A stretch of 64,000 bases of DNA, taken from positions 124,001-188,000 of the forward strand of contig JALEOH010000030.1 of assembly GCA_022766605.1 (NCBI GenBank), given 5' to 3'. The notes under the pieces were generated by a model. It saw nothing but the letters and a program-made list of their open reading frames with translations, was not told the origin of the DNA and searched no databases. Each line of letters starts with the position of its first letter. Position 1 is the first letter of the stretch. This DNA comes from Ezakiella sp. GTDB taxonomy: Bacteria; Bacillota; Clostridia; Tissierellales; Peptoniphilaceae. This document shows, in pieces, positions 34,630 to 42,870 of the stretch. Made by a program: the position numbers and the translations under genes.

Positions 34630-36171
34630 ATGCCATATTATATTGTTATCATATTACTCGTCCTTTTTTCGATAGTTTCCTTTTTTCTTGGTTTTTTAAT
34701 TCGCAAGAAGAAAGCTGAAAAGACCATTGGTTCTGCTGAGGAATTTGCTGCAAAGATTAAAGAAGATGCACAAAAAGAAGGCGAATCCCTACAGAAAGAA
34801 ATGGTTCTAAGTGCAAAGGAAGAGATCCAAAAGTCAAGAGATGAATTAGATAAGGAGATCAAAGATAGGCGTGCTGAAATTACTGCAAGTGAAAAGCGTG
34901 TTTTGAAAAGAGAAGAAAATCTAGATAGAAAACTTGATTCATTATCGAAAAAAGAAGAAAAGCTGAATAACCGATTAAAAGATGCTGAAGACAAAAATAA
35001 GAGAGCTGACGAATTGGTACAAAGCCAAGACGATGAATTACAAAGAGTAGCAGGGCTAACGAGGGAAGAAGCAAAGGCTGAGCTTGTTGCAACACTAGAT
35101 CAAGTTATGATCACTGAAAAAGCTAATAGAATTAAGTTGCTTGAGCAAGAGCTAAAAGATGAAGGTGAGGATAAATCGCGTGAAATTTTATCTCAAATCA
35201 TGCAAAGAATTGCCTCAGATGTGGTTAGCGAAGGAACAGTAACAGTTGTAGATTTACCAAATGACGATATGAAAGGTAGAATCATTGGTAGAGAAGGTAG
35301 AAATATTAGAATTCTTGAAAGTTTAACAGGAGTTGACTTAATAGTTGACGACACTCCAGAAGCAGTTGTTTTATCGAGTTTCGATCCAGTAAGGCGTGAG
35401 GTCGCAAGGCTTGCTCTTACCAAGCTCGTTCAAGATGGACGCATTCATCCATCTAGGATCGAAGATGTGGTTGAAAAATCAAAAAATGAGGTCAATAAGA
35501 TAATTGTTGAGGAGGGAGCAAGAGCTGTTCAAGAAACTGGAATCCATGGTCTTCACCCTGAACTTCAAAAATATCTTGGTAGACTACGTTATCGTACAAG
35601 TTATGGACAAAATGTACTTCAGCACTCGATAGAGGTAAGTCATCTATGTGGGCTAATGGCTCAAGAAATTGGTGCAAATGTAAAGATTGCTAAGCGTGCA
35701 GGTCTTCTACATGATATTGGTAAATCAGTTGATAGAGAATTGGAAGGAACTCATGTTGAATTGGGAGTGAATCTCGCAAAGAGATTTAAGGAATCAAAAG
35801 AGGTTATTCACTGTATCGAAGCTCATCACAATGATGTTGAGCCAAGTACACCAGAGGCATTTATTGTTCAAGCTGCAGATGCTATCTCAGCTGCTCGTCC
35901 AGGAGCAAGAAGAGAGGCGCTAGAAAGCTATGTAAAGAGATTAGAAAAGCTTGAAGAGATAGCCAACTCATTTGATGGAATTGAAAATGCATTCGCAATT
36001 CAAGCCGGTCGTGAAGTTCGCATAATGGTTAAACCGGAGAAGGTAACCGATGATGAGATGACTGTAATTGCCAATGATGTTGCTAAGAGAATTGAAGAAG
36101 AGATGCAATATCCAGGTCAAATTAAAGTAAATGTAGTCAGAGAGGTTAGGAAAAACGCAATTGCAAAATAG
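34630..36171 (+). CDS. rny: Ribonuclease Y
   Basis: RNase Y is a membrane-anchored endoribonuclease that starts mRNA decay in Firmicutes. The 513-residue product has an N-terminal membrane helix (about residues 3-22), a long charged coiled coil (about 30-170), a KH domain ([19 protein letters not shown]) and an HD domain with the catalytic pair H361-D362 in LHDIGKSVD. The start is ATG 34630 after GAGAGGAGAG, under its own strong promoter. A terminator overlaps its stop. With pnp it gives the window two parts of the RNA degradation machinery. Confidence 0.97.
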   Translation: MPYYIVIILLVLFSIVSFFLGFLIRKKKAEKTIGSAEEFAAKIKEDAQKEGESLQKEMVLSAKEEIQKSRDELDKEIKDRRAEITASEKRVLKREENLDRKLDSLSKKEEKLNNRLKDAEDKNKRADELVQSQDDELQRVAGLTREEAKAELVATLDQVMITEKANRIKLLEQELKDEGEDKSREILSQIMQRIASDVVSEGTVTVVDLPNDDMKGRIIGREGRNIRILESLTGVDLIVDDTPEAVVLSSFDPVRREVARLALTKLVQDGRIHPSRIEDVVEKSKNEVNKIIVEEGARAVQETGIHGLHPELQKYLGRLRYRTSYGQNVLQHSIEVSHLCGLMAQEIGANVKIAKRAGLLHDIGKSVDRELEGTHVELGVNLAKRFKESKEVIHCIEAHHNDVEPSTPEAFIVQAADAISAARPGARREALESYVKRLEKLEEIANSFDGIENAFAIQAGREVRIMVKPEKVTDDEMTVIANDVAKRIEEEMQYPGQIKVNVVREVRKNAIAK

Positions 36172-36197
36172 GTGTCTTTTATAGATGCCTATTTTTG
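36167..36197 (+). terminator. Terminator after rny
   Basis: AATAGGTGTC (36167-36176) pairs with GATGCCTATT (36184-36193) with two G-U pairs, followed by a T run. It overlaps the rny stop codon. Confidence 0.85.
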
Positions 36198-36217
36198 TTT
36201 AAAAGATATATAAACTG

Positions 36218-36226
36218 TGGTATAAT
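36218..36226 (+). promoter_or_regulatory. Extended -10 promoter for the SLH-protein gene
   Basis: TGGTATAAT: TG at 36218 and TATAAT at 36221-36226, without a good -35. AAGGAGG follows before ATG 36254. Confidence 0.5.
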
Positions 36227-36253
36227 TTATATAAGATATGAAGGAGGTTATTT

Positions 36254-37867
36254 ATGAAGAGAATTGTTAGCGTTATTTTAGTAACAGCAATTATATTACT
36301 AAATGCAAATGCATTTGCAAGTGCATCGTCATTTAAAATTGAGATAATTGAAGGCAAGAGTGACAAGACCATTGCAAAGCCAGGTGAGACGATTACGATA
36401 GAGGCGTATAAAGATCCTATTAATCCATTTTTTGCCTGGACTGTTGTTGAAGGTGAAGTAGAGTTAAGCGATCATTCTTCATCTAAAACCACTTTTATAA
36501 TGCCTAGCCACGATGTTAAGATTGAAGCTGTATTTACTATGAAACCAAGCACTGTTTTGGTTCAGTTAATAGGGGATGTGGAACAAATTTTTAATAAAGC
36601 AGGCATAGCTATTAGCGAAAAGATGGAATCAATTTCAAAAGAAGCTCGTGAATTGTATAATAATCAAAATGATGAGAAAAGGGCATATGAGCTTTCTAAT
36701 GAATATATTTCTGAGGTAAAGTCAATACAAAGCAATAATAAAAAACAATTGGATTTAGAGACAGTAACTTATTCTGATCCTGAAGATGATTTGAAATTAT
36801 TATCCTCATCTGCAAATATTTATTTGGATCAGTTATTTGCGGCTTCTGATATTGTTTTAGCAACTTCTATAAAAAATGCAAAGGAACTATCTAAAGAGGC
36901 TTTTGATAAGCTTAAATCGGACTATGACTTTGTAATAGAAAAGGCAAAGGTATTATATGATCAGATAAAAGATAAGTCAAAAGAAATTGCAGATGAACTA
37001 AAGGTAGAAATTGACAAGCTGGAAACTAAGTTTAAAAATAGCGAAGAATATGATGAAATTAAATCTGCAGTTGATGAGTTGAAGCTAAAACTAGCAGAAT
37101 TCATTAGCAAGGCCGGAAAAGAAGTAAAGGATGCGGAGGTAATAAAAAAAATAAGCGAAGTAAAGGATGCTCTTATGAATAAATTTGAAGAATTAAAATC
37201 CATGGATAAAAAAAGTGTATTATATAAGCATTTTATGGATGGAATTGGCATTAGATTTGAGCAAGAAAGACCTCTTACTAGAGCAGAGGGTGCGCAATTA
37301 ATTGCCAATATTTTAGAAGAAGAGGGTTATAAATTAAAACAAGATCACTTTTATAGTGATGTCGACAAGGATAAATGGTATTATGATGCCATTAACATGG
37401 TTACCGATGCAGGAATATTTGAAGGTCACAATAATAAATTTAACCCACAAAAAGAGTTGTCAAGAGCCGAGTGGATTACTGTGCTTACGAGATTTGTAGG
37501 CCTTGATCCAGTAGAAGAAGCTGATATTCAACTTATAAATGGAAATCATTGGGCAAAAAAATACATCTATGCTGCTAAAAAGGCAGGCTTGATCGATGCT
37601 CTTAAATTAGATCTATTTGATGAAAATATTCCAATTACAAGAGCAGAAGTGGCAGCTATTTCCAACAAAGCCTTTGGTAGAACTATAAATGACTCTATTA
37701 AAAAAGCAGTTGATGAAAAGGGTAGTCGATTTATGGACAATGATAAAGATTCTAATTTCCATTATGAAATTGAACTTGCAACTAATGATTGGTTGGTAGA
37801 AGATGGAGTTTGGAAGATGTATGATGCTTTTGACGATAAATATGATAGCGTAGCGGGATTTAGATAG
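36254..37867 (+). CDS. SLH-domain surface protein
   Basis: The 537-residue protein has a signal peptide (hydrophobic run to about residue 22, cleavage near AFAS). A beta domain follows at about 28-97, ending in FIMPSHDVKIEAVF, which resembles InlB-type bacterial repeats. Then comes a long helical region rich in Lys and Glu (about 100-325). The C terminus carries roughly three S-layer homology repeats (RPLTRAEGAQLI, FYSDVDKDKWYYDAI, ELSRAEWITVL, ITRAEVAAISN, RFMDNDKDS), which anchor proteins to pyruvylated cell-wall polymers. The coil may span the wall. Start ATG 36254 follows AAGGAGG. Two small genes follow closely. No enzymatic domain is seen. Confidence 0.9.
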   Translation: MKRIVSVILVTAIILLNANAFASASSFKIEIIEGKSDKTIAKPGETITIEAYKDPINPFFAWTVVEGEVELSDHSSSKTTFIMPSHDVKIEAVFTMKPSTVLVQLIGDVEQIFNKAGIAISEKMESISKEARELYNNQNDEKRAYELSNEYISEVKSIQSNNKKQLDLETVTYSDPEDDLKLLSSSANIYLDQLFAASDIVLATSIKNAKELSKEAFDKLKSDYDFVIEKAKVLYDQIKDKSKEIADELKVEIDKLETKFKNSEEYDEIKSAVDELKLKLAEFISKAGKEVKDAEVIKKISEVKDALMNKFEELKSMDKKSVLYKHFMDGIGIRFEQERPLTRAEGAQLIANILEEEGYKLKQDHFYSDVDKDKWYYDAINMVTDAGIFEGHNNKFNPQKELSRAEWITVLTRFVGLDPVEEADIQLINGNHWAKKYIYAAKKAGLIDALKLDLFDENIPITRAEVAAISNKAFGRTINDSIKKAVDEKGSRFMDNDKDSNFHYEIELATNDWLVEDGVWKMYDAFDDKYDSVAGFR

Positions 37868-37877
37868 TGGAGGAGAG

Positions 37878-38162
37878 ATGAAGAAGATTATAGCAGCTCT
37901 AATTGTAGTTTTAATACTAGTTGCACTAGGATATGGTATTTATTACTATGTTGTCATGACAGGTGAGAAGACAGCTATATTTAATCTAACAAAAGTCGAG
38001 GATTATAATTTATTTGCGATGGATCAAAAATCTGTCATTGAACAGAATGCAAAGGAAAAGGGACTGTTAAAAACCGATCAAGAAAATGCAAAAAAAGCGA
38101 TAGAAGAGCTACTACTCTTTGATAATTATATTAAAGAAAATTATTCAAATGAATTTAAGTAG
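37878..38162 (+). CDS. Small membrane-anchored protein, unknown function
   Basis: The 94-residue protein has one N-terminal membrane helix (about residues 4-28: IIAALIVVLILVALGYGIYY) without a clear cleavage site, then a soluble outside domain of about 60 residues (TKVEDYNLFAMDQKSVIEQNAKEKG, EELLLFDNYIKENY). The start is ATG 37878 after GGAGGAGAG, ten bases past the SLH gene. It is probably cotranscribed with that gene and with the coiled-coil gene whose ATG is 6 bases on. I recognise no family. Its place suggests an envelope role, which is inference. Confidence 0.7.
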   Translation: MKKIIAALIVVLILVALGYGIYYYVVMTGEKTAIFNLTKVEDYNLFAMDQKSVIEQNAKEKGLLKTDQENAKKAIEELLLFDNYIKENYSNEFK

Positions 38163-38168
38163 GTGTTT

Positions 38169-38435
38169 ATGGATACTGATTTGTATTTAAAACTCGATAA
38201 AAGAGAACTCGTTTGTTTGATAGAAAAGATGAGCGAGGAGCTCATTGCCAAAGACAATATCATAAGTGAATATAAAAGTGAGATAGCAAGCCTTGAATCA
38301 AGACTTAAAATGCTTGACGATATTCTCGTATTTAATTCGGATGATGGCAATAGCGTAAAAAGAGAACTTAATTTCAATAATTTAATTGCATTAGAGGCTC
38401 TTGGGCTAAATGATGATGACGACGAATTATATTAA
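38169..38435 (+). CDS. Small coiled-coil protein, unknown function
   Basis: The 88-residue product is soluble and charged, with a heptad-like stretch at about residues 12-55 (CLIEKMSEELIAKDNIISEY, ASLESRLKMLDDIL) and an acidic tail ending DDDDELY. ATG 38169 is chosen over GTG 38163; the purine site AGGTG overlaps the preceding stop. It closes the SLH operon before a terminator shared with the convergent ABC transporter genes. No function can be assigned. Confidence 0.65.
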   Translation: MDTDLYLKLDKRELVCLIEKMSEELIAKDNIISEYKSEIASLESRLKMLDDILVFNSDDGNSVKRELNFNNLIALEALGLNDDDDELY

Positions 38436-38464
38436 AGGCAGATCTAAATGACCTGCCTTTTTCT
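38434..38464. terminator. Bidirectional terminator between convergent operons
   Basis: AAAGGCAG (38434-38441) and CTGCCTTT (38453-38460) pair perfectly; T follows on the plus strand and A precedes on the left, so it can serve both directions. It overlaps the end of the minus-strand ATPase gene. Confidence 0.8.
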
Positions 38465-39367
38465 TATGATTATTTTGATATTATCTCCAATTGAGTAATT
38501 GCTTTCATTGTTTATTACAAAAGTCTCAATTGTTTTTCCTTGATATTTTAATTTTAAAATAGATAATTCACCCTGATAAATTATATCTATGATTTTAGCA
38601 TCTTCACCTTCATTTGTAATGGCTATGTCTTCAGGTCTTATATATGAATTATCTATTATATTGGACTTACCAATGAATTCCAATACAAATCTATTATTGG
38701 GCTTTTCATATAATTCTCTAGCTGTGCCTATTTGCATAATCTCACCATTATTTAAAAGCATGATCTCATCTGAGATTTCAAAGGCCTCCTTCTGGTTGTG
38801 AGTGACAAAAATAGTAGTAATATTAAATTCATGCTGAAAACGCTTTATTTCTCCTCTCATTTCTTCTTGTAGCTTTGCATCAAGGCTTGAAAGAGGCTCG
38901 TCTAGCAGGAGCAGTTTCGGTTCGATTATTAAAGAGCGTCCAAGCGCTACTCTTTGCTTCTCGCCGCCCGATAATTCATTTATATATCTATTTTGATATC
39001 CACTTAAGCCCATTTTATCTAGCATTTTTAGACCTTTTTCTTTGATAATAGCTTTATTTTTCTCTCGGAATTTAAGACCATATACTATATTTTCCAATAC
39101 ATTCATATGCGGGAAAAGTCCAAATGACTGAAAAACCGTACTTATTTCTCTTTCTTCGGGAGGGAGATTATTGATCAATTTTCCATCTAAATAAATTTCT
39201 CCACTTGATTCAATAAATCCTCCAATTACCTTTAAAATAGTTGATTTACCACATCCCGATGGACCTAAAAAGCACATCAGCTTTCCCTCATCAAGAGAAA
39301 AATTAATATCCTTAATTGCATATTTATCTTGATATTTTTTACTTAAATTTTTTACTTCTAAAAACAT
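38444..39367 (-). CDS. ABC transporter ATPase, iron/spermidine importer type
   Basis: The 307-residue protein powers an importer at the inner face of the membrane. It has Walker A GPSGCGKST (about residues 34-42), the Q-loop STVFQSFGLFPH, signature LSGGEKQRVALGRSL (about 130), Walker B LLLLDEPLSSLDAKL and the H-loop FVTHNQKEA. A C-terminal TOBE-like domain (RPEDIAI and after) places it in the FbpC/PotA/CysA subfamily. It overlaps the permease gene by 29 bases and is the last gene of a three-gene minus-strand operon. Iron(III) is a plausible substrate from the family, but not proven. Confidence 0.88.
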   Translation of the reverse strand: MFLEVKNLSKKYQDKYAIKDINFSLDEGKLMCFLGPSGCGKSTILKVIGGFIESSGEIYLDGKLINNLPPEEREISTVFQSFGLFPHMNVLENIVYGLKFREKNKAIIKEKGLKMLDKMGLSGYQNRYINELSGGEKQRVALGRSLIIEPKLLLLDEPLSSLDAKLQEEMRGEIKRFQHEFNITTIFVTHNQKEAFEISDEIMLLNNGEIMQIGTARELYEKPNNRFVLEFIGKSNIIDNSYIRPEDIAITNEGEDAKIIDIIYQGELSILKLKYQGKTIETFVINNESNYSIGDNIKIIIRKRQVI

Positions 39368-40979
39368 TTTTCCTCCTGTTAAGATATAGATTAAATGAAA
39401 TATTTACCACTAAGCATATTACTATTATAAATACGGCAATGACTGATCCTATATTGTATTTACCACTTTGAATGACGTCAAACATTACAAGCGTGAGGAC
39501 TTTTTGGCTTGGATATATTAAAAATATTATGGAGCCAATAGTTGTCATGGTTGTTGTAAATGCATTTATAAAGCTAACGCTTAAAGAATCTTTTGACAAT
39601 GGTATAATCGCGTCTTTTATTTCATCAATCCTAGCTCCGCCGAGATCTCTTATGGAATTAAGAGTATCGGAGCTTATATTATCCATTGCAGATACTCCCA
39701 TTCTAGTAGAAAAGGGAAGTTGCTTAAAAGTGACATTTAATACCACTATAAGAGCAGTGCCTGTGAGCACGAGTGGTGGGTGCTTAAAGAATAATAGATA
39801 GCCAAGCCCAAAGAAAGTACCGGGAATTATATATGGTAAATTTGAAAAAAATTCTATATATTTCATTGCTTTAAGCTTTCTTTTTTTCAAATAATATCCA
39901 ATCATCAATCCCATAATGCTACCTGTAATAGCAGAAATTAAACTATAAATTATTGATCTTATGGCGGTGCCTGTAATATAAGGCTTGGTTTCAATTATAT
40001 TGTCGAGAGTAAAATATATATTGCCTTTGTACATCTTTGTTATAGAAGATAAAAATATCTGAGAATAGAGAATAATTAGTGCTATGGTAAAAAAACCAGC
40101 GATTGATAATATTAAATAATAAAGCCATCCTTTTTTCTTTATTGGGATTTCTGACTCGTATTCAAATCCTTGGGAGGTTGATATAGTATTTAATTGTTTG
40201 CCATATATTACAAAAATTATAAGTGATGGAATTATAAGAAGAATGTTAATGGCTGCAGCTTTTGATAGATTGCCTTCAGCGATAACCGCAAAATAACTCT
40301 CAAGGGCAAGTACATTAAAATTTCCCCCAATGATGGCCGGTGTTCCAAAGTCGGCAATACTTCTGAAAAAAGATAATAACAAAACTGCTTTAATTCCTGG
40401 AATAGAAGCTGCCAGCAAGTGGTCTTTAATTATATTATTGGTGTTAGCTCCAAGATTTCTTGCAGAATTGATTATGTCTTGGTCGATATTTTTTAAGAAA
40501 CTATATATTATAAGAGTATTTAAGCTTATATCGCTTATTACTTGCATCATAACAATACCCCACATTCCGTAAGGATTGAGTTTTAGTTTTAATAGATGAT
40601 ATGTTACAAGGCCGCGCCTTCCAAAGAGATTAATAAAACTTAAACTAGTTACGAATGGTGGACTAATAAGAGTTATCGAAAGAATTAAAAGCCATATTTT
40701 CTTTATTTTTCTATTAGAAAGATATAATGCGCATGCAGTACAAAAACTTACTATTGACGATAAAATTGAGGTAGATAGTCCCATTTTAAGTGTGTTTAAT
40801 ATGGTTTTGGTATTGCTTTTAAATATGCTTGTAAGTAAATCGATGCTAAATCCATCGCTATTAAAAAATGCCTCTTTAAAAACTGCTAAAAAGGGAAATA
40901 GAATAAAAAAGAGAACAGCAAAAATCAAGAATGATATAATTGTATAATCTATGATTTTTGCAACTGTTCTCTTAGTCAT
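39339..40979 (-). CDS. ABC transporter permease, fused two-domain FbpB type
   Basis: The 546-residue integral membrane protein carries two permease units in one chain, as in FbpB-type iron(III) transporters. Each unit has about six membrane segments and an EAA-like coupling loop: NSARNLGANTNNIIKDHLLA near residue 190 and NSIRDLGGARIDEIKDAIIP near 450. Start ATG is at 40979 on the minus strand with AGGAGCTAA upstream, about 20 bases after the binding-protein gene. Its 3' end overlaps the ATPase gene. Duplicated halves in one chain are normal for this subfamily. Confidence 0.88.
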   Translation of the reverse strand: MTKRTVAKIIDYTIISFLIFAVLFFILFPFLAVFKEAFFNSDGFSIDLLTSIFKSNTKTILNTLKMGLSTSILSSIVSFCTACALYLSNRKIKKIWLLILSITLISPPFVTSLSFINLFGRRGLVTYHLLKLKLNPYGMWGIVMMQVISDISLNTLIIYSFLKNIDQDIINSARNLGANTNNIIKDHLLAASIPGIKAVLLLSFFRSIADFGTPAIIGGNFNVLALESYFAVIAEGNLSKAAAINILLIIPSLIIFVIYGKQLNTISTSQGFEYESEIPIKKKGWLYYLILSIAGFFTIALIILYSQIFLSSITKMYKGNIYFTLDNIIETKPYITGTAIRSIIYSLISAITGSIMGLMIGYYLKKRKLKAMKYIEFFSNLPYIIPGTFFGLGYLLFFKHPPLVLTGTALIVVLNVTFKQLPFSTRMGVSAMDNISSDTLNSIRDLGGARIDEIKDAIIPLSKDSLSVSFINAFTTTMTTIGSIIFLIYPSQKVLTLVMFDVIQSGKYNIGSVIAVFIIVICLVVNISFNLYLNRRKNVFRSKKFK

Positions 40980-41000
40980 TTTAGCTCCTATTTTTTTAAA

Positions 41001-42125
41001 TTATTCGGTCTTTCCACTTGAAATTTCTGCAAATTTTGCTAGAATTTCATCTCTTTTAGAGCCGAATGTTGAAAGATCTTCTTTGATGAGCTTGTCTTCA
41101 GGTAGACCTAAGTCAAGTCCATCTACATCTGGTTTAATAATTTGAGCACTGTCTTTTCCATCTAATTCTGCGATCATTTGTTGAGCATCCTTTGTAAGCA
41201 TAAAGTCTACAAATGCCTTGGCAATGTCGGTGTTGTCACTGTTTTTAAATATTGCAACTCCTTCTGGAACCCAAGGAATACCATCTTCTGGATAGACCAC
41301 GGTTAGATCTTGTTCGGTTGCAACGTCAAATGCAGATTTATCAACTGGAATAATACCAATTGCGAATTCACCAGCAGCTGTCTTTTCTTGAGGATCTTTG
41401 CCGCGTTTGCCGTAGAAGTCGATATTATCATTTAGTCTTGAAATATAATCCCATCCAGCTTCTTCGCCAAATAGATCCAATAGCCCTTTGACTACTGCAT
41501 AATTTGTTCCAGATACAGCGGGATTGCTCATGATTACTTCGCCCTTATATTTAGGATCTGCGATTTCTTCCCAAGTTTTTGGAATTTCAAGACCCTTTTC
41601 TTCTAAGATTTTGTGATTTACTAAGAATCCGGCAACAGTTAATCCTTTTGCAATCCAGGCGCCATTTGAATCTTTATATGCCTCATTGACATCGCTTGCA
41701 TTGGGACTAATATAATGTTCCAATAGTCCATCGCCATCAGCTGCCATAAAGGCGTCTAGTCCACCGCCGAACCATAAGTCTGCCATGGGTTTTCCCTCTG
41801 CTTTAGTGCGAGCGATTACCTCACCCGATGACATTGAAAGAAATTCGACTTTTGCACCAGTTTCTTTTGTAAATTCATCAAACAATTTTACATATTTGTC
41901 GCTTGTGGCAACTACATTTAAAGTGCGTCCATCAAAGTTTGGCTTTTCTTCACTTACAGTTTCCTTTTCATCTTTGATCTCTTCATTTGATTCTGATTTC
42001 TTTTCGTCTGCTTGCTCTGTATTTGTTGTAGCTTCATCTTTATTTTCTGCTGGCTTTGCACAGCCGATAAATAGTAAGATAGTAGCCATAAGCAAACTAA
42101 CCAATCTTAATAAGTTTTTGTTCAT
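41001..42125 (-). CDS. ABC transporter substrate-binding lipoprotein, iron(III) type
   Basis: The 374-residue product has a lipoprotein signal with lipobox LFIGC (Cys22), then an acidic low-complexity linker of about 40 residues (Glu, Lys, Asp and Ser-rich), then a class II periplasmic-binding fold (TLNVVATSDKYVKLFDEFTK, ADLWFGGGLDAF, GVAIFKNSDN). Relatives bind ferric iron, but 2-aminoethylphosphonate and sugar-phosphate binders share this fold, so the ligand is uncertain. The start is 42125 on the minus strand, after AAGGAGGATATT. It leads the operon with the permease and the ATPase, and an inverted repeat lies in its leader at 42148-42163. Confidence 0.86.
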   Translation of the reverse strand: MNKNLLRLVSLLMATILLFIGCAKPAENKDEATTNTEQADEKKSESNEEIKDEKETVSEEKPNFDGRTLNVVATSDKYVKLFDEFTKETGAKVEFLSMSSGEVIARTKAEGKPMADLWFGGGLDAFMAADGDGLLEHYISPNASDVNEAYKDSNGAWIAKGLTVAGFLVNHKILEEKGLEIPKTWEEIADPKYKGEVIMSNPAVSGTNYAVVKGLLDLFGEEAGWDYISRLNDNIDFYGKRGKDPQEKTAAGEFAIGIIPVDKSAFDVATEQDLTVVYPEDGIPWVPEGVAIFKNSDNTDIAKAFVDFMLTKDAQQMIAELDGKDSAQIIKPDVDGLDLGLPEDKLIKEDLSTFGSKRDEILAKFAEISSGKTE

Positions 42126-42147
42126 AATATCCTCCTTAAACTTAATA

Positions 42148-42163
42148 GATGATCTTCATCATC
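42148..42163. promoter_or_regulatory. Inverted repeat, candidate operator of the ABC importer
   Basis: GATGAT-CTTC-ATCATC: six-base arms around a four-base centre. It lies about 9 bases downstream of the predicted minus-strand -10, near the transcription start, where a repressor would block. It does not match a Fur or DtxR consensus well enough to name the protein. Confidence 0.45.
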
Positions 42164-42171
42164 AATAATTT

Positions 42172-42201
42172 ATTTTACCCTAAATTAACAAAAATAAACA
42201 A
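42172..42201 (-). promoter_or_regulatory. Promoter for the ABC importer operon
   Basis: On the minus strand TTGTTT (plus coordinates 42196-42201), 18 bases, TAAAAT (42172-42177), about 47 bases before the coding start. Confidence 0.5.
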
Positions 42202-42297
42202 TCATATAATTTTTTAAAAAAATAAAATTTATACGATTTAATGTTTGTTAATATAATGATAAATTTAATTGCAAAGGGATAATTTTATTTAAATCTA

Positions 42298-42326
42298 TTG
42301 AAAAAAGAGCGTTTAAGTGATATTAT
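42298..42326 (+). promoter_or_regulatory. Promoter for the membrane protein-mtaD operon
   Basis: TTGAAA (42298-42303), 17 bases, TATTAT (42321-42326), 17 bases before the coding start at 42343. Confidence 0.65.
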
Positions 42327-42342
42327 TTAAGTGGGAGGAATA

Positions 42343-42870
42343 ATGAAAAATACTAGCTCTACAAATACTTTAATATTGATAGTATTATTGGTAATATTAA
42401 TTGTTTCGATGACAATTTTAGCCCGTTTTAAGCCTGAGATCATCGCCTCTCTTATGATATTGCCTGTATTAATTTATATTGCGGCTTTTATTCTAGACCC
42501 GATATATCTATTATCGTATTTAGTAATCTCATTTTCATATATAATGCTATTCAATATATTTTCTTTAGATGATATTAGATTATATATTCCATATTTAACT
42601 GAAATTATTGTAGGATCTTTGTTAATATATTTTTTAAATAGGAGACTCAATAATTACAATATGATAGTCATTATATTTGCAGTATTTTTTGGAAGACTTT
42701 TTTATTACTTGTCGAGTTATTTAGTGCTTGACTTTTGGCTAAATATTATGAGTATTAGTGATTTTTTTCTAAATACTATTTCTAAAGAAGTCTTTGGAGT
42801 GATTTTAAATATTATTTTGGTTCCTCTTGTAATCTATGGAATAAAAAAGAATACGGTGGTGAGAATATGA
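42343..42870 (+). CDS. Integral membrane protein, unknown function
   Basis: The 175-residue product is very hydrophobic, with about five membrane segments (starting LILIVLLVILIVSMTILA, then about residues 32-48, 52-70, 82-95, 103-125 and 145-168). It has few charged residues outside short loops. The size and layout recall substrate-binding S-components of ECF transporters, but I see no diagnostic motif and would not claim it. I use ATG 42343 after GTGGGAGGAAT; the GTG at 42331 lies within the ribosome site. The stop overlaps the mtaD start (ATGA), so it is probably coupled to it. Confidence 0.7.
   Translation: MKNTSSTNTLILIVLLVILIVSMTILARFKPEIIASLMILPVLIYIAAFILDPIYLLSYLVISFSYIMLFNIFSLDDIRLYIPYLTEIIVGSLLIYFLNRRLNNYNMIVIIFAVFFGRLFYYLSSYLVLDFWLNIMSISDFFLNTISKEVFGVILNIILVPLVIYGIKKNTVVRI

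Noticed and set aside
36961-37308. 115-codon minus-strand open frame opposite the SLH gene
   Set aside because: It mirrors the Lys/Glu-rich helical region, which often leaves the opposite strand open; no start signal is seen.
41785-42168. 127-codon plus-strand open frame opposite the importer lipoprotein
   Set aside because: It is antisense to the binding-protein gene and its Ser/Phe-rich composition is that of a complement artefact.
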